Below, piece by piece: positions 13,101 to 25,310 of a DNA stretch of 64,000 nt. The stretch's first letter is position 1. Each line of letters begins with the position of its first letter. The stretch comes from Hydractinia symbiolongicarpus (Eukaryota > Cnidaria > Hydrozoa > Anthoathecata > Hydractiniidae), in assembly GCF_029227915.1 (NCBI RefSeq), contig NC_079888.1, positions 24,160,001 through 24,224,000 of the forward strand, written 5' to 3'. Both the position numbers and the translations under genes were made by a program. The notes beneath the pieces are model-generated. The model was not told the DNA's origin. It did not search any database and worked only from the letters and a program-made list of their open reading frames with translations.

Positions 13101-14805
13101 CCCAAACGATTTTTTAAATTATTATTTCACCACTAAAACGCATGAGACTTGTAGTTTTTAAAAATGTCTTCATTTTTGATGAGACGCTGAATAAAAGAAG
13201 TTTAATCGCCGGCAAACGAAAACCCGCGATTTCCCGTAAATCCCGGCTTGGCCCGTATAGTCGAATGTATACAAATAAATTACCCTGTGAGTAAACTCAT
13301 TTCCAGAACGATTTTTTAAATTATTTTTTCACCACTAAAACGCATGAGACTTGTAGTTTTTAAAAATGTTTTCATTTTTGATGAGAAGCTGAATAAAAGA
13401 AGTTTAATCGCCGGCAAACGAAAACCCGCGATTTCCCGTAAATCCCGGCTTGGCCCGTATAGTCGAATGTATACAAAGAAAGTACCCTGTGAGTAAAATC
13501 ATTTCCAGAACGATTTTTTAAATTATTTTTTCACCACTAAAACGCATGAGACTTGTAGTTTTTAAAAATGTTTTCATTTTTGATGAGACGCTGAATAAAA
13601 GAAGTTTAATCGCCGGCAAACGAAAACCCGCGATTTCCCGTAAATCCCGGCTTGGCCCGTATAGTCAAATGTATACAAAGAAAGTACCCTGTGAGTAAAC
13701 TCATTTCCGGAACGATTTTTTAAATTATTTTTTCACCACTAAAACGCATGAGACTTGTAGTTTTTAAAAATGTTTTCATTTTTGATGAGACGCTGAATAA
13801 AAGAAGTTTAATCGCCGGCAAACGAAAACCTGCGATTTCCCTAAATGCCGGACTCGGCCCGTATAGTCAAAAGTATACAAAGAAAGTACCCAGGGAGAAA
13901 ACTCATTTCCAGAACGATTTTTTAAATTATTTTTTCACCATTAAAACGCATAAGACTTGTAGTTTTTAAAAATGTTTTCATTTTTGATGAGACGCAGAAT
14001 AAAAGAAGTTTAATCGCCGGCAAACGAAAACTCGCGATTTCTCGTAAATCCCGTGCTTGGCCCGTATAGTCAAAAGTATACAAAGAAAGTACCCAGGGAG
14101 TAAACTCATTTCCCGAACGATTTTTTATAGTATTTTTTTACCACTAAACGCATGAGACTTGTAGTTTTCAAAAATATTTTCATATTTGATGGGACGCTGA
14201 ATAAAAAAAGTTTAATCGCCGGCAAACGAAAACCCGCGATTTCCCGTAAATCCCGGCTTGGCCCGTATAGTCGAATGTATACAAAGAAAGTACCCTGTGA
14301 GTAAACTCATTTCCAGAACGATTTTTTAAATTATTTTTTCACCACTAAAACGCATGAGACTTGTAGTTTTTAAAAATGTTTTCATTTTTGATGAGAAGCT
14401 GAATAAAAGAAGTTTAATCGCCGGCAAACGAAAACCCGCGATTTCCCGTAAATCCCGGCTTGGCCCGTATAGTCGAATGTATACAAAGAAAGTACCCTGT
14501 GAGTAAACTCATTTCCAGAACGATTTTTTAAATTATTTTTTCACCACTAAAACGCATGAGACTTGTAGTTTTTAAAAATGTTTTCATTTTTGATGAGACG
14601 CTGAATAAAAGAAGTTTAATCGCCGGCACACGAAAACCCGCGATTTCCCGTAAATCCCGGCTTGGCCCGTATAGTCGAATGTATACAAAGAAAGTACCCT
14701 GTGAGTAAACTCATTTCCGGAACGATTTTTTAAATTATTTTTTCACCACTAAAACGCATGAGACTTGTAGTTTTCAAAAATGTTTTCATTTTTGATGAGA
14801 CGCTG
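7195..14805 (+). repeat. HOR block: 5-, 11- and 13-monomer copies
   Basis: The rare mark AAATGTCTTCATTT occurs at 7311, 8320, 10541 and 13166, giving spacings of 1009, 2221 and 2625 bp (5, 11 and 13 monomers). Around these marks long stretches appear identical. For example, the 222 bp from 8902, 11123 and 13748 have the same translated frame in all three places. Type C monomers with TTTTATAGTATT recur at about 7862, 9276, 10084, 11498, 12712 and 14125. The 13-monomer copy differs from the 11-monomer copy by two extra monomers at about 12050-12460, one carrying TCGCCTGCAAACG and ACTCGACCCG. The match to the preceding copy ends near 14805. Confidence 0.88.
9619..9820 (+). repeat. Example of type B monomer (202 bp)
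   Basis: Type B is defined by linked differences from type A over the first 55 positions: TCGAATGTATAC for TCAAAAGTATAC, CCCTGTGAG for CCCAGGGAG, and TTTCCAGAACG for TTTCCCGAACG. It usually also has TTTTTAAAAATG for TTTTCAAAAATG in the hairpin's left arm, and often CATAAGAC for CATGAGAC. These changes travel together in all three domains, although recombinants exist. This copy has CACACG in place of CAAACG, a mark shared with its HOR partners near 12001 and 14630. Confidence 0.9.
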
Positions 14806-17510
14806 AATAAAAGAAGTTTAATCGCCGGCAAACGAAAACCCGCGATTTCCCGTAAATCCCGGGCTTGGCCCGTATAGTCGAATGTATACAAAGAAAGTAC
14901 CCAGGGAGTAATCTCATTTCCCGAACGATTTTTTAAATTACTTTTTCACCACTAAAACGCATGAGACTTGTAGTTTTTAAAAATGTTTTCATTTTTGATG
15001 AGACGCTGAATAAAAGCAGTTTAATCGCCGGCAAACGAAAACCTGCGATTTCCCGTAAATCCTGGACTCGGCCCGTATAGTCAAAAGTATACAAAGAAAG
15101 TACCCAGGGAGTAAACTCATTTCCCAAACGATTTTTTAAATTATTATTTCACCACTAAAACGCATGAGACTTGCAGTTTTTAAAAATGTTTTCATTTTTG
15201 ATGAGACGCTGAATAAAAAAAGTTTAATCGCCGGCAAACGAAAACCCGCGATTTCCCGTAAATCCCAGCTTGGCCCGTATAGTCGAATGTATACAAAGAA
15301 AGTACCCTGTGAGTAAACTCATTTCCAGAACGATTTTTTAAATTATTTTTTCACCACTAAAACGCATAAGACTTGTAGTTTTAAAAAATGTTTTCATTTT
15401 TGATGAGACGCTGAATAAAATAAGTTTAATCGCCGGCAAACGAAAACCTGCGATTTCCCGTAAATCCTGGTTCGGCCCGTATAGTCAAAAGTATACAAAG
15501 AAAGTACCCAGGGAGTAAACTCATTTCCCAAACGATTTTTTAAATTATTTTTTTACCACTAAAACGCATGAGACTTGTAGTTTTCAAGAATGTTTTCATT
15601 TTTGATGAGATGCTGAATAAAAGCAGTTTAATCGCCGACAAACGAAAACCCGCGATATCCCGTAAATCCCGGGCTTGGCACGTATATTCGAATGTATACA
15701 AAGAAAGTACCCTGTGAGTAAACTCATTTCCAGAACGATTTTTTAAATTATTTTTTCACCACTAAAACGCATAAGACTTGTAGTTTTTAAAAATGTTTTC
15801 ATTTTTGATGAGACGCTGAATAAAAGAAGTTTAATTGCCGGCAAACGAAAACCCGCGATTTCCCGTAAATCCCGGGCTTGGCCCGTATAGTCAAAAGTAT
15901 ACAAAGAAAGTACCCAGGGAGTAAACTCATTTCCCGAACGATTTTTTATATTATTTTTTTACCCCTAAACGCATGAGACTTGTAGTTTTCAAAAATGTTT
16001 TCATTTTTGATGAGACGCTGAATAAAAAAAGTTTAATCGCCGGCAAACGAAAACCCGCGATTTCCCGTAAATCCCGGGCTTGGCCCGTATAGTCGAATGT
16101 ATACAAAGAAAGTACCCATGGAGTAATCTCATTTCCCGAACGATTTTTTAAATTACTTTTTCACCACTAAAACGCATGAGACTTGTAGTTTTTAAAAATG
16201 TTTTCATTTTTGATGAGACGCTGAATAAAAGAAGTTTAATCGCCGGCAAACGAAAACCTGCGATTTCCCGTAAATCTTGGACTCGGCCTGTATAGTCAAA
16301 AGTATACAAAGAAAGTACCCAGGGAGTAAACTCATTTCCCAAACGATTTTTTAAATTATTATTTCACCACTAAAACGCATGAGACTTGTAGTTTTCAAAA
16401 ATGTTTTCATTTTTGATGAGACGCTGAATAAAAGAAGTTTAATCGCCGGCAAACGAAAACCCGCGATTTCTCGTAAATCCCGTGCTTGGCCCGTATAGTC
16501 GAATGTATACAAAGAAAGTACCCTGTGAGTAAACTCATTTCCAGAACGATTTTTTAAATTATTTTTTCACCACTAAAACGCATAAGACTTGTAGTTTTTA
16601 AAAATGTTTTCATTTTTGATGAGACGCTGAATAAAAGAAGTTTAATCGCCGGCAAACGAAAACCTGCGATTTCCCGTAAATCCTGGTTCGGCCCGTATAG
16701 TCAAAAGTATACAAAGAAAGTACCCAGGGAGTAAACTCATTTCCCAAACGATTTTTTAAATTATTTTTTTACCACTAAAACGCATGAGACTTGTAGTTTT
16801 CAAGAATGTTTTCATTTTTGATGAGATGCTGAATAAAAGCAGTTTAATCGCCGACAAACGAAAACCCGCGATATCCCGTAAATCCCGGGCTTGGCACGTA
16901 TAGTCGAATGTATACAAAGAAAGTACCCTGTGAGTAAACTCATTTCCAGAACGATTTTTTAAATTATTTTTTCACCACTAAAACGCATAAGACTTGTAGT
17001 TTTTAAAAATGTTTTCATTTTTGATGAGACGCTGAATAAAAGAAGTTTAATCGCCGGCAAACGAAAACCCGCGATTTCCCGTAAATCCCGGGCTTGGCCC
17101 GTATAGTCGAATGTATACAAAGAAAGTACCCATGGAGTAATCTCATTTCCCGAACGATTTTTTAAATTACTTTTTCACCACTAAAACGCATGAGACTTGT
17201 AGTTTTTAAAAATGTTTTCATTTTTGATGAGACGCTGAATAAAAGAAGTTTAATCGCCGGCAAACGAAAACCTGCGATTTCCCGTAAATCTTGGACTCGG
17301 CCTGTATAGTCAAAAGTATACAAAGAAAGTACCCAGGGAGTAAACTCATTTCCCAAACGATTTTTTAAATTATTATTTCACCACTAAAACGCATGAGACT
17401 TGTAGTTTTCAAAAGTGTTTTCATTTTTGATGAGACGCTGAATAAAAGAAGTTTAATCGCCGGCAAACGAAAACCCGCGATTTCTCGTAAATCCCGTGCT
17501 TGGCCCGTAT
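14806..17510 (+). repeat. HOR block: 6- then 5-monomer spacing
   Basis: A type A run with GAGTAATCTC and AAATTACTTTTTCACC recurs at 14933, 16148 and 17162, spacings of 1215 and 1014 bp. Private marks confirm the register: CCTGGTTCGGCCCG at about 15466 and 16681, CGCGATATCCCG near 15650 and 16868, and CCCATGGAGTAATC near 16114 and 17129. The shorter second spacing means one monomer was lost or never included. Confidence 0.85.
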
Positions 17511-20000
17511 AGTCAAAAGTATACAAAGAAAGTACCCAGGGAGTAAACTCATTTCCCGAACGATTTTTTATATTATTTTTTTACCACTAAACGCATGAGA
17601 CTTGTAGTTTTCAAAAATATTTTCATATTTGATGGGACGCTGAATAAAAGAAGTTTAATCGCCGGCAAACAAAAATCCGCGATTTCCCGTAAATCCCGGA
17701 CTCTGCCCGTATAGTCAAAAGTATACAAAGAAAGTACCCAGGGAGTAAAATCATTTCCCGAACTATTTTTTATATTATTTTTTTACCCCTAAACGCATGA
17801 GACTTGTAGTTTTCAAAAATGTTTTCATTTTTGCTGAGACGCTGAATAAAAAAAGTTTAATCGCCGGCAAACGAAAACCCGCGATTTCCCGTAAATCCCG
17901 GGCTTGGCCCGTATAGTCGAATGTATACAAAGAAAGTACCCAGGGAGTAATCTCATTTCCCGAACGATTTTTTAAATTACTTTTTCACCACTAAAACGCA
18001 TGAGACTTGTAGTTTTTAAAATGTTTTCATTTTTGATGAGACGCTGAATAAAAGAAGTTTAATCGCCGGCAAACGAAAACCCGCGATTTCCCGTAAATCC
18101 TGGACTCGGCCCGTATAGTCAAAAGTATAGAAAGGAAGTACCCAGGGAGTAAACTCATTTCCCAAACGATTTTTTAAATTATTTTTTCACCACCAAAACG
18201 CATAAGACTTGTAGTTTTTAAAAATGTTTTCATTTTTGATGAGACGCAGAATAAAAGAAGTTTAATCGCCGGCAAACGAAAACCCGCGATTTCTCGTAAA
18301 TCCCGTGCTTGGCCCGTATAGTCAAAAGTATACAAAGAAAGTACCCAGGGAGTAAACTCATTTCCCGAACGATTTTTTATATTATTTTTTTACCACTAAA
18401 CGCATGAGACTTGTAGTTTTCAAAAATATTTTCATATTTGATGGGACGCTGAATAAAAGAAGTTTAATCGCCGGCAAACGAAAATCCGCGATTTCCCGTA
18501 AATCCCGGACTCTGCCCGTATAGTCAAAATTATACAAAGAGAGTACCCAGGGAGTAAAATCATTTCCCGAACTATTTTTTATATTATTTTTTTACCCCTA
18601 AACGCATGAGACTTGTAGTTTTCAAAAATGTTTTCATTTTTGATGAGACGCTGAATAAAAAAAGTTTAATCGCCGGCAAGCGAAAACTCGCGATTTCCCG
18701 TAAATCCCGGGCTTGGCCCGTATAGTCGAATGTATACAAAGAAAGTACCCAGGGAGTAATCTCATTTCCCGAACGATTTTTTAAATTACTTTTTCACCAC
18801 TAAAACGCATGAGACTTTTAGTTTTTAAAAATGTTTTCATTTTTGATGAGACGCTGAATAAAAGAAGTTTAATCGCCGGCAAACGAAAACCCGCGATTTC
18901 CCGTAAATCCTGGACTCGGCCCGTATAGTCAAAAGTATAGAAAGGAAGTACCCAGGGAGTAAACTCATTTCCCGAACGATTTTTTATATTATTTTTTTAC
19001 CACTAAACGCATGAGACTTGTAGTTTTCAAAAATATTTTCATATTTGATGGGACGCTGAATAAAAGAAGTTTAATCGCCGGCAAACGAAAATCCGCGATT
19101 TCCCGTAAATCCCGGACTCTGCCCGTATAGTCAAAAGTATACAAAAAAAGTACCCAGGGAGTAAAATCATTTCCCGAACTATTTTTTATATTATTTTTTT
19201 ACCCCTAAACGCATGAGATTTGTAGTTTTCAAAAATGTTTTCATTTTTGATGAGATGCTGAATAGAAAAAGTTTAATCGCCGGCAAACGAAAACCCGCGA
19301 TTTCCCGTAAATCCCGGGCTTGGCCCGTATAGTCGAATGTATACAAAGAAAGTACCCAGGGAGTAATCTCATTTCCCGAACGATTTTTTAAATTACTTTT
19401 TCACCACTAAAACGCATGAGACTTGTAGTTTTTAAAAATGTTTTCATTTTTGATGAGACGCTGAATAAAAGAAGTTTAATCGCCGGCAAACGAAAACCCG
19501 CGATTTCCCGTAAATCCTGGACTCGGCCCGTATAGTCAAAAGTATAGAAAGGAAGTACCCAGGGAGTAAACTCATTTCCCAAACGATTTTTTAAATTATT
19601 TTTTCACCACTAAAACGCATAAGACTTGTAGTTTTTAAAAATGTTTTCATTTTTGATGAGACGCAGAATAAAAGAAGTTTAATCGCCGGCAAACGAAAAC
19701 CCGCGATTTCTCGTAAATCCCGTGCTTGGCCCGTATAGTCAAAAGTATACAAAGAAAGTACCCAGGGAGTAAACTCATTTCCCGAACGATTTTTTATATT
19801 ATTTTTTTACCACTAAACGCATAAGACTTGTAGTTTTTAAAAATGTTTTCATTTTTGATGAGACGCTGAATAAAAGAAGTTTAATCGCCGGCAAACGAAA
19901 ACCCGCGATTTCCCGTAAATCCTGGACTCGGCCCGTATAGTCAAAAGTATAGAAAGGAAGTACCCAGGGAGTAAACTCATTTCCCAAACGATTTTTTAAA
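17511..20000 (+). repeat. HOR block: 4- then 3-monomer spacing
   Basis: The mark ACTCTGCCCGTATAG occurs with TCTGCCCG at 17702, 18511 and 19118, giving spacings of 809 and 607 bp (4 and 3 monomers). Other shared marks are AGTATAGAAAGGAAG and the GAGTAAAATC / GAACTATTTTTTAT monomer. The unit mixes type C and type A monomers. A shortened repetition follows to about 20000. Confidence 0.83.
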
Positions 20001-20803
20001 TTATTATTTCACCACTAAAACGCATGAGACTTGTAGTTTTTAAAAATGTTTTCATTTTTGGTGAGACGCTGAATAAAAGAAGTTTAATCGCCGACAAATG
20101 AAAACACGCGATTTCCCGTAAATCCCGGCTTGGCCCGTATAGTCAAAAGTATACAAAGAAAGTACCCAGGGAGTAAACTCATTTCCCGAACGATTTTTTA
20201 TATTATTTTTTTACCACTAAACGCATGAGACTTGTAGTTTTCAAAAATATTTTCATATTTGATGGGACGCTGAGTAAAAGAAGTTTAATCGCCGGCAAAC
20301 GAAAATCCGCGATTTCCCGTAAATCCGGGGCTTGGCCCGTATAGTCGAATGTATACAAAGAAAGTACCCAGGGAGTAATCTCATTTCCCGAACGATTTTT
20401 TAAATTTTTTTTTCACCACTGAAACGCATGAGACTTGTAGTTTTCAAAAATGTTTTCATTTTTGATGAGACGCTGAATAAAAGAAGTTTAATCGCCGGCA
20501 AACGAAAACCCGCGATTTCCCGTAAATCCCGGGCTTGGCCCGTATAGTCAAAGTATACAAAGAAAGTACCCAGGGAGTAAACTTATTTCCCGAACGATTT
20601 TTTAAATTACTTTTTCACCACTAAAACGCATGAGACTTGTAGTTTTAAAAAATGTTTTCATTTTTGATGAGACGCTGAATAAAAGCAGTTTAATCGCCGG
20701 CAAACGAAATCCCGCGTTTTCCCGTAAATCCCGGGCTTGGCCCGTATAGTCAAAAGTATGCAAAGAAAGTACCCAGGGAGTAAACTCATTTCCTGAACGA
20801 TTT
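20001..20803 (+). repeat. Last monomers of F1 before the polarity switch
   Basis: About four forward monomers with no clear local HOR partner. They carry scattered private changes, such as GACAAATGAAAACACG near 20090 and CCGGGGCTTGG near 20327. The CCGGGGCTTGG form and the CGAAATCCCGCGTTTTCC form near 20705 are rare elsewhere in F1 but common in R and F2. The last monomer breaks off inside the A/T-rich segment at about phase 62. Confidence 0.8.
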
Positions 20804-20832
20804 CGAAAACATTTGAAAACATTTTTAAAAAC
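20791..20832. other. Polarity switch F1 to R (tail-to-tail junction)
   Basis: Forward sequence TTCCTGAACGATTT ends at about 20803 (phase 62). Reverse-oriented sequence then starts with CGAAAACATTTGAAAACATT, that is, at about phase 121 read backwards. A 10-bp direct repeat GAAAACATTT (20805-20814, then again from 20815) sits exactly at the join. It suggests template slippage or fill-in during formation. The next bases also carry private changes (CTAGAAGTCTGATGCG). Confidence 0.9.
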
Positions 20833-21769
20833 TAGAAGTCTGATGCGTTTTAGTGGTGAAAAAATAATTTAAAAAATCGTTCTGGAAATGAGTTTACTCA
20901 CAGGGTACTTTCTTTGTATACATTCGACTATACGGGCCAAGCCCGGGATTTACGGGAAATCGCGGGTTTTCGTTTTCCGGCGATTAAACCTCTTTCATTA
21001 AGCGTCTCATCAAAAATGAAACATTTTTGAAAACTACAAGTCTCATGCGTTTTAGTGGTGAAAAAAAAATTTAAAATATCGTTCGGGAAATGAATTTACT
21101 CCCTGGGTACTTTCTTTGTATACATTCGACTATACGGGCCAAGCCCCGGATTTACGGGAAAACGCTGGATTTCGTTTGCCGGCGATTAAACCTCTTTCAT
21201 TAAGCGTCTCATCAAAAATGAAAACATTTTTAAAAACTACAAGTGTAATGCGTTTTAGTGTTGAAAAAATAATTTAAAAAATCGTTCGGGAAATGAGTTT
21301 ACTCTCTGGGTACTTTCTTTTTATACTTTTGACTATACGGGCCGAGTCCGGGATTTACGGGAAATCGCGGATTTTCGTTTGCCGGCGATTAAACTTCTTT
21401 TATTCAGCGTCCCATGAAATATGAAAATATTTTTGAAAACTACAAGTCTCATGCGTTTAGTGGTAAAAAAATAATATAAAAAATCGTTTGGGAAATGAGT
21501 TTACTCCCTGGGTACTTTCTTTGTATACTTTTGACTATACGGGCCAAGCACCGGATTTACGGGAAATCGCGGGTTTTCGTTTGCCGGCGTTTAAACTTCT
21601 TTTATTCAGCGTCTCATCAAAAATGAAAACATTTTTAAAAACTACAAGTCTTATGCGTTTTAGTGGTGAAAAAATAATTTAAAAAATCGTTCTGGAAATG
21701 AGTTTACTCCCTGGGTACTTTCTTTGTATACCTTTGACTATACGGACCGAGTCCGGGATTTAGGGAAAT
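20804..21769 (-). repeat. Proximal R monomers, no clear HOR
   Basis: About five reverse monomers next to the switch. They are of mixed type, with CTTAATGAAAGAGG (as reverse complement) near 20985 and 21190 and a type C copy near 21410 that reads CCCATGAAATATG instead of the usual CCCATCAAATATG. I see no multi-monomer partner nearby. Confidence 0.8.
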
Positions 21770-24700
21770 CGCAGGTTTTCGTTTGCCGGCGATTAAACTG
21801 CTTTTATTCAGCGTCTCATCAAAAATGAAAACATTTTTGAAAACTACAAGTCTCATGCGTTTTAGTGGTGCAAAAATAATTTAAAAATCGTTCGGGAATT
21901 GAGTTTACTCCCTGGGTACTTTCTTTGTATACTTTTGACTATACGGGCCAAGCCAGGATTTACGGGAAATCGCGGGTTTTCGTTTGCCGGCGATTAAACT
22001 TCTTTTATTTAGCGTCTCATCAAAAATGAAAACATTTTTAAAAAGTAAAAGTCTTATGCGTTTTAGTGGTGAAAAAATAATTTAAAAAATCGTTCTGGAA
22101 ATGAGTTTACTCACAGGGTACTTTCTTTGTATACATTCGACTATACGTGCCAAGCCCGGGATTTACGGGAAATCGCGGGTTTTCGTTTGCCGGCGATTAA
22201 ACTGTTTTTATTCAGCGCCTCATCAAAAATGAAAACATTCTTGAAAATTACAAGTCTCATGCGTTTTAGTGGTGAAATAATAATTTAAAAAATCGTTTGG
22301 GAAATGAGTTTACTCCCTGGGTACTTTCTTTGTATACTTTTGACTATACGGGCCGAGTCCAGGATTTACGGGAAATCGCAGGTTTTCGTTTGCCGGCGAT
22401 TAAACTTCTTTTATTCAGCGTCTCATCAAAAATGAAAACATTTTTAAAAACTACAAGTCTCATGCGTTTTAGTGGTGAAAAAGTAATTTAAAAAATCGTT
22501 CGGGAAATGAGTTTACTCCCTGGGTACTTTCTTTTTATACTTTTGACTATACGGGCCAAGCCCGGGATTTACGGCAAACGCGGGTTTTCGTTTGCCGGCG
22601 ATTAAACTTCTTTTATTCTGCGTCTCATCAAAAATGAAAACATTTTTGAAAACTACAAGTCTCATGCGTTTTAGTGGTGAAAAAATAATTTAAAAAATCG
22701 TTCGGGAAATGAGTTTACTCCCTGGGTACTTTCTTTGTATACTTTTGACTATACGGGCCGAGTCCGGGATTTACGGGAAATCGCGGGTTTTCGTTTTCCG
22801 GCGATTAAACCTCTTTCATTAAGCGTCTCATCAAAAATGAAAACATTTTTGAAAACTACAAGTCTCATGCGTTTTAGTGGTGAAAAAAAAATTTAAAAAA
22901 TCGTTCGGGAAATGAGTTTACTCCCTGGGTACTTTCTTTGTATACCTTTGCCTATGCAGCCCGAGTCCGGGATTTAGGGAAATCGCAGGTTTTCGTTTGC
23001 CGGCGATTAAACTGCTTTTATTCAGCGTCTCATCAAAAATGAAAACATTTTTGAAAACTACAAGTCTCATGCGTTTTAGTGGTGCAAAAATAATTTAAAA
23101 ATCGTTCGGGAATTGAGTTTACTCCCTGGGTACTTTCTTTGTATACTTTTGACTATACGGGCCAAGCCAGGATTTACGGGAAATCGCGGGTTTTCGTTTG
23201 CCGGCGATTAAACTTCTTTTATTTAGCGTCTCATCAAAAATGAAAACATTTTTAAAAACTAAAAGTCTTATGCGTTTTAGTGGTGAAAAAATAATTTAAA
23301 AAATCGTTCTGGAAATGAGTTTACTCACAGGGTACTTTCTTTGTATACATTCGACTATACGTGCCAAGCCCGGGATTTACGGGAAATCGCGGGTTTTCGT
23401 TTGCCGGCGATTAAACTGTTTTTATTCAGCGCCTCATCAAAAATGAAAACATTCTTGAAAATTACAAGTCTCATGCGTTTTAGTGGTGAAATAATAATTT
23501 AAAAAATCGTTTGGGAAATGAGTTTACTCCCTGGGTACTTCCTTTGTATACTTTTGACTATACGGGCCGAGTCCAGGATTTACGGGAAATCGCAGGTTTT
23601 CGTTTGCCGGCGATTAAACTTTTTTTATTCAGCGTCTCATCAAAAATGAAAACATTTTTAAAAACTACAAGTCTCATGCGTTTTAGTGGTGAAAAAGTAA
23701 TTTAAAAAATCGTTCGGGAAATGAGTTTACTCCCTGGGTACTTTCTTTTTATACTTTTGACTATACGGGCCAAGCCCGGGATTTACGGGAAATCGCGGGT
23801 TTTCGTTTGCCGGCGATTAAACTTCTTTTATTCTGCGTCTCATCAAAAATGAAAACATTTTTGAAAACTACAAGTCTCATGCGTTTTAGTGGTGAAAAAA
23901 TAATTTAAAAAATCGTTCGGGAAATGAGTTTACTCCCTGGGTACTTTCTTTGTATACTTTTGACTATACGGGCCGAGTCCGGGATTTACGGGAAATCGCG
24001 GGTTTTCGTTTTCCGGCGATTAAACCTCTTTCATTAAGCGTCTCATCAAAAATGAAAACATTTTTGAAAACTACAAGTCTCATGCGTTTTAGTGGTGAAA
24101 AAAAAATTTAAAAAATCGTTCGGGAAATGAGTTTACTCCCTGGGTACTTTCTTTGTATACCTTTGCCTATACGGGCCGAGTCCGGGATTTAGGGAAATCG
24201 CAGGTTTTCGTTTGCCGGCGATTAAACTGCTTTTATTCAGCGTCTCATCAAAAATGAAAACATTTTTGAAAACTACAAGTCTCATGCGTTTTAGTGGTGC
24301 AAAAATAATTTAAAAATCGTTCGGGAATTGAGTTTACTCCCTGGGTACTTTCTTTGTATACTTTTGACTATACGGGCCAAGCCAGGATTTACGGGAAATC
24401 GCGGGTTTTCGTTTGCCGGCGATTAAACTTCTTTTATTTAGCGTCTCATCAAAAATGAAAACATTTTTAAAAACTAAAAGTCTTATGTGTTTTAGTGGTG
24501 AAAAAATAATTTAAAAAATCGTTCTGGAAATGAGTTTACTCACAGGGTACTTTCTTTGTATACATTCGACTATACGTGCCAAGCCCGGGATTTACGGGAA
24601 ATCGCGGGTTTTCGTTTGCCGGCGATTAAACTGTTTTTATTCAGCGCCTCATCAAAAATGAAAACATTCTTGAAAATTACAAGTCTCATGCGTTTTAGTG

Positions 24701-25310
24701 GTGAAATAATAATTTAAAAAATCGTTTGGGAAATGAGTTTACTCCCTGGGTACTTCCTTTGTATACTTTTGACTATACGGGCCAAGCCCGGGATTTACGG
24801 GAAATCGCGGGTTTTCGTTTGCCGGCGATTAAACTTCTTTTATTCTGCGTCTCATCAAAAATGAAAACATTTTTGAAAACTACAAGTCTCATGCGTTTTA
24901 GTGGTGAAAAAATAATTTAAAAAATCGTTCGGGAAATGAGTTTACTCCCTGGGTACTTTCTTTGTATACTTTTGACTATACGGGCCGAGTCCGGGATTTA
25001 CGGGAAATCGCGGGTTTTCGTTTTCCGGCGATTAAACCTCTTTCATTAAGCGTCTCATCAAAAATGAAAACATTTTTGAAAACTACAAGTCTCATGCGTT
25101 TTAGTGGTGAAAAAAAAATTTAAAAAATCGTTCGGGAAATGAGTTTACTCCCTGGGTACTTTCTTTGTATACCTTTGCCTATACGGGCCGAGTCCGGGAT
25201 TTAGGGAAATCGCAGGTTTTCGTTTGCCGGCGATTAAACTGCTTTTATTCAGCGTCTCATCAAAAATGAAAACATTTTTGAAAACTACAAGTCTCATGCG
25301 TTTTAGTGGT
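21770..25310 (-). repeat. HOR block in R: 6, 6 and 5 monomers
   Basis: The mark TTCGGGAATTGAG recurs near 21896, 23111 and 24326, two spacings of 1215 bp (six monomers). Linked marks are ATTCTTGAAAATTACAAG, CTGTTTTTATTCAGCGCC and AAGCCAGGATTTACG. After about 24787 the register shifts: that sequence matches 23770 onward at a 1013-bp shift. The last copy therefore lacks one monomer, the one with GAGTCCAGGATTT and GAAAAAGTAATTT. Copies look nearly identical. Confidence 0.87.

Larger units (their letters stand above)
1..20803 (+). repeat. Satellite array, domain F1 (about 202-bp monomer, forward)
   Basis: Uninterrupted head-to-tail copies of a monomer of about 202 bp, counted here from the CCGTATAG motif. 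Successive CCGTATAG starts fall at 1, 204, 406 and so on. Monomers differ from one another by point changes and 1-3 bp indels, but runs of consecutive monomers recur together, so the domain is organised as higher-order repeats. Types A, B and C are all present. The variant CTTAATGAAA, common in the other two domains, was not seen here; the nearest form is CTGAATGAAAG at about 2365 and 5110. No unique sequence, transposon or plausible gene interrupts it. The left end is cut by the window. Function is unknown; centromeric or other heterochromatic satellite is the natural inference. Confidence 0.97.

Noticed and set aside
20780-20840. An assembly error explaining the polarity switch
   Set aside because: It cannot be excluded without reads. 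But the private base changes and the 10-bp repeat at the join, plus the distinct HORs inside R, look more like a real old rearrangement than a simple mis-join.
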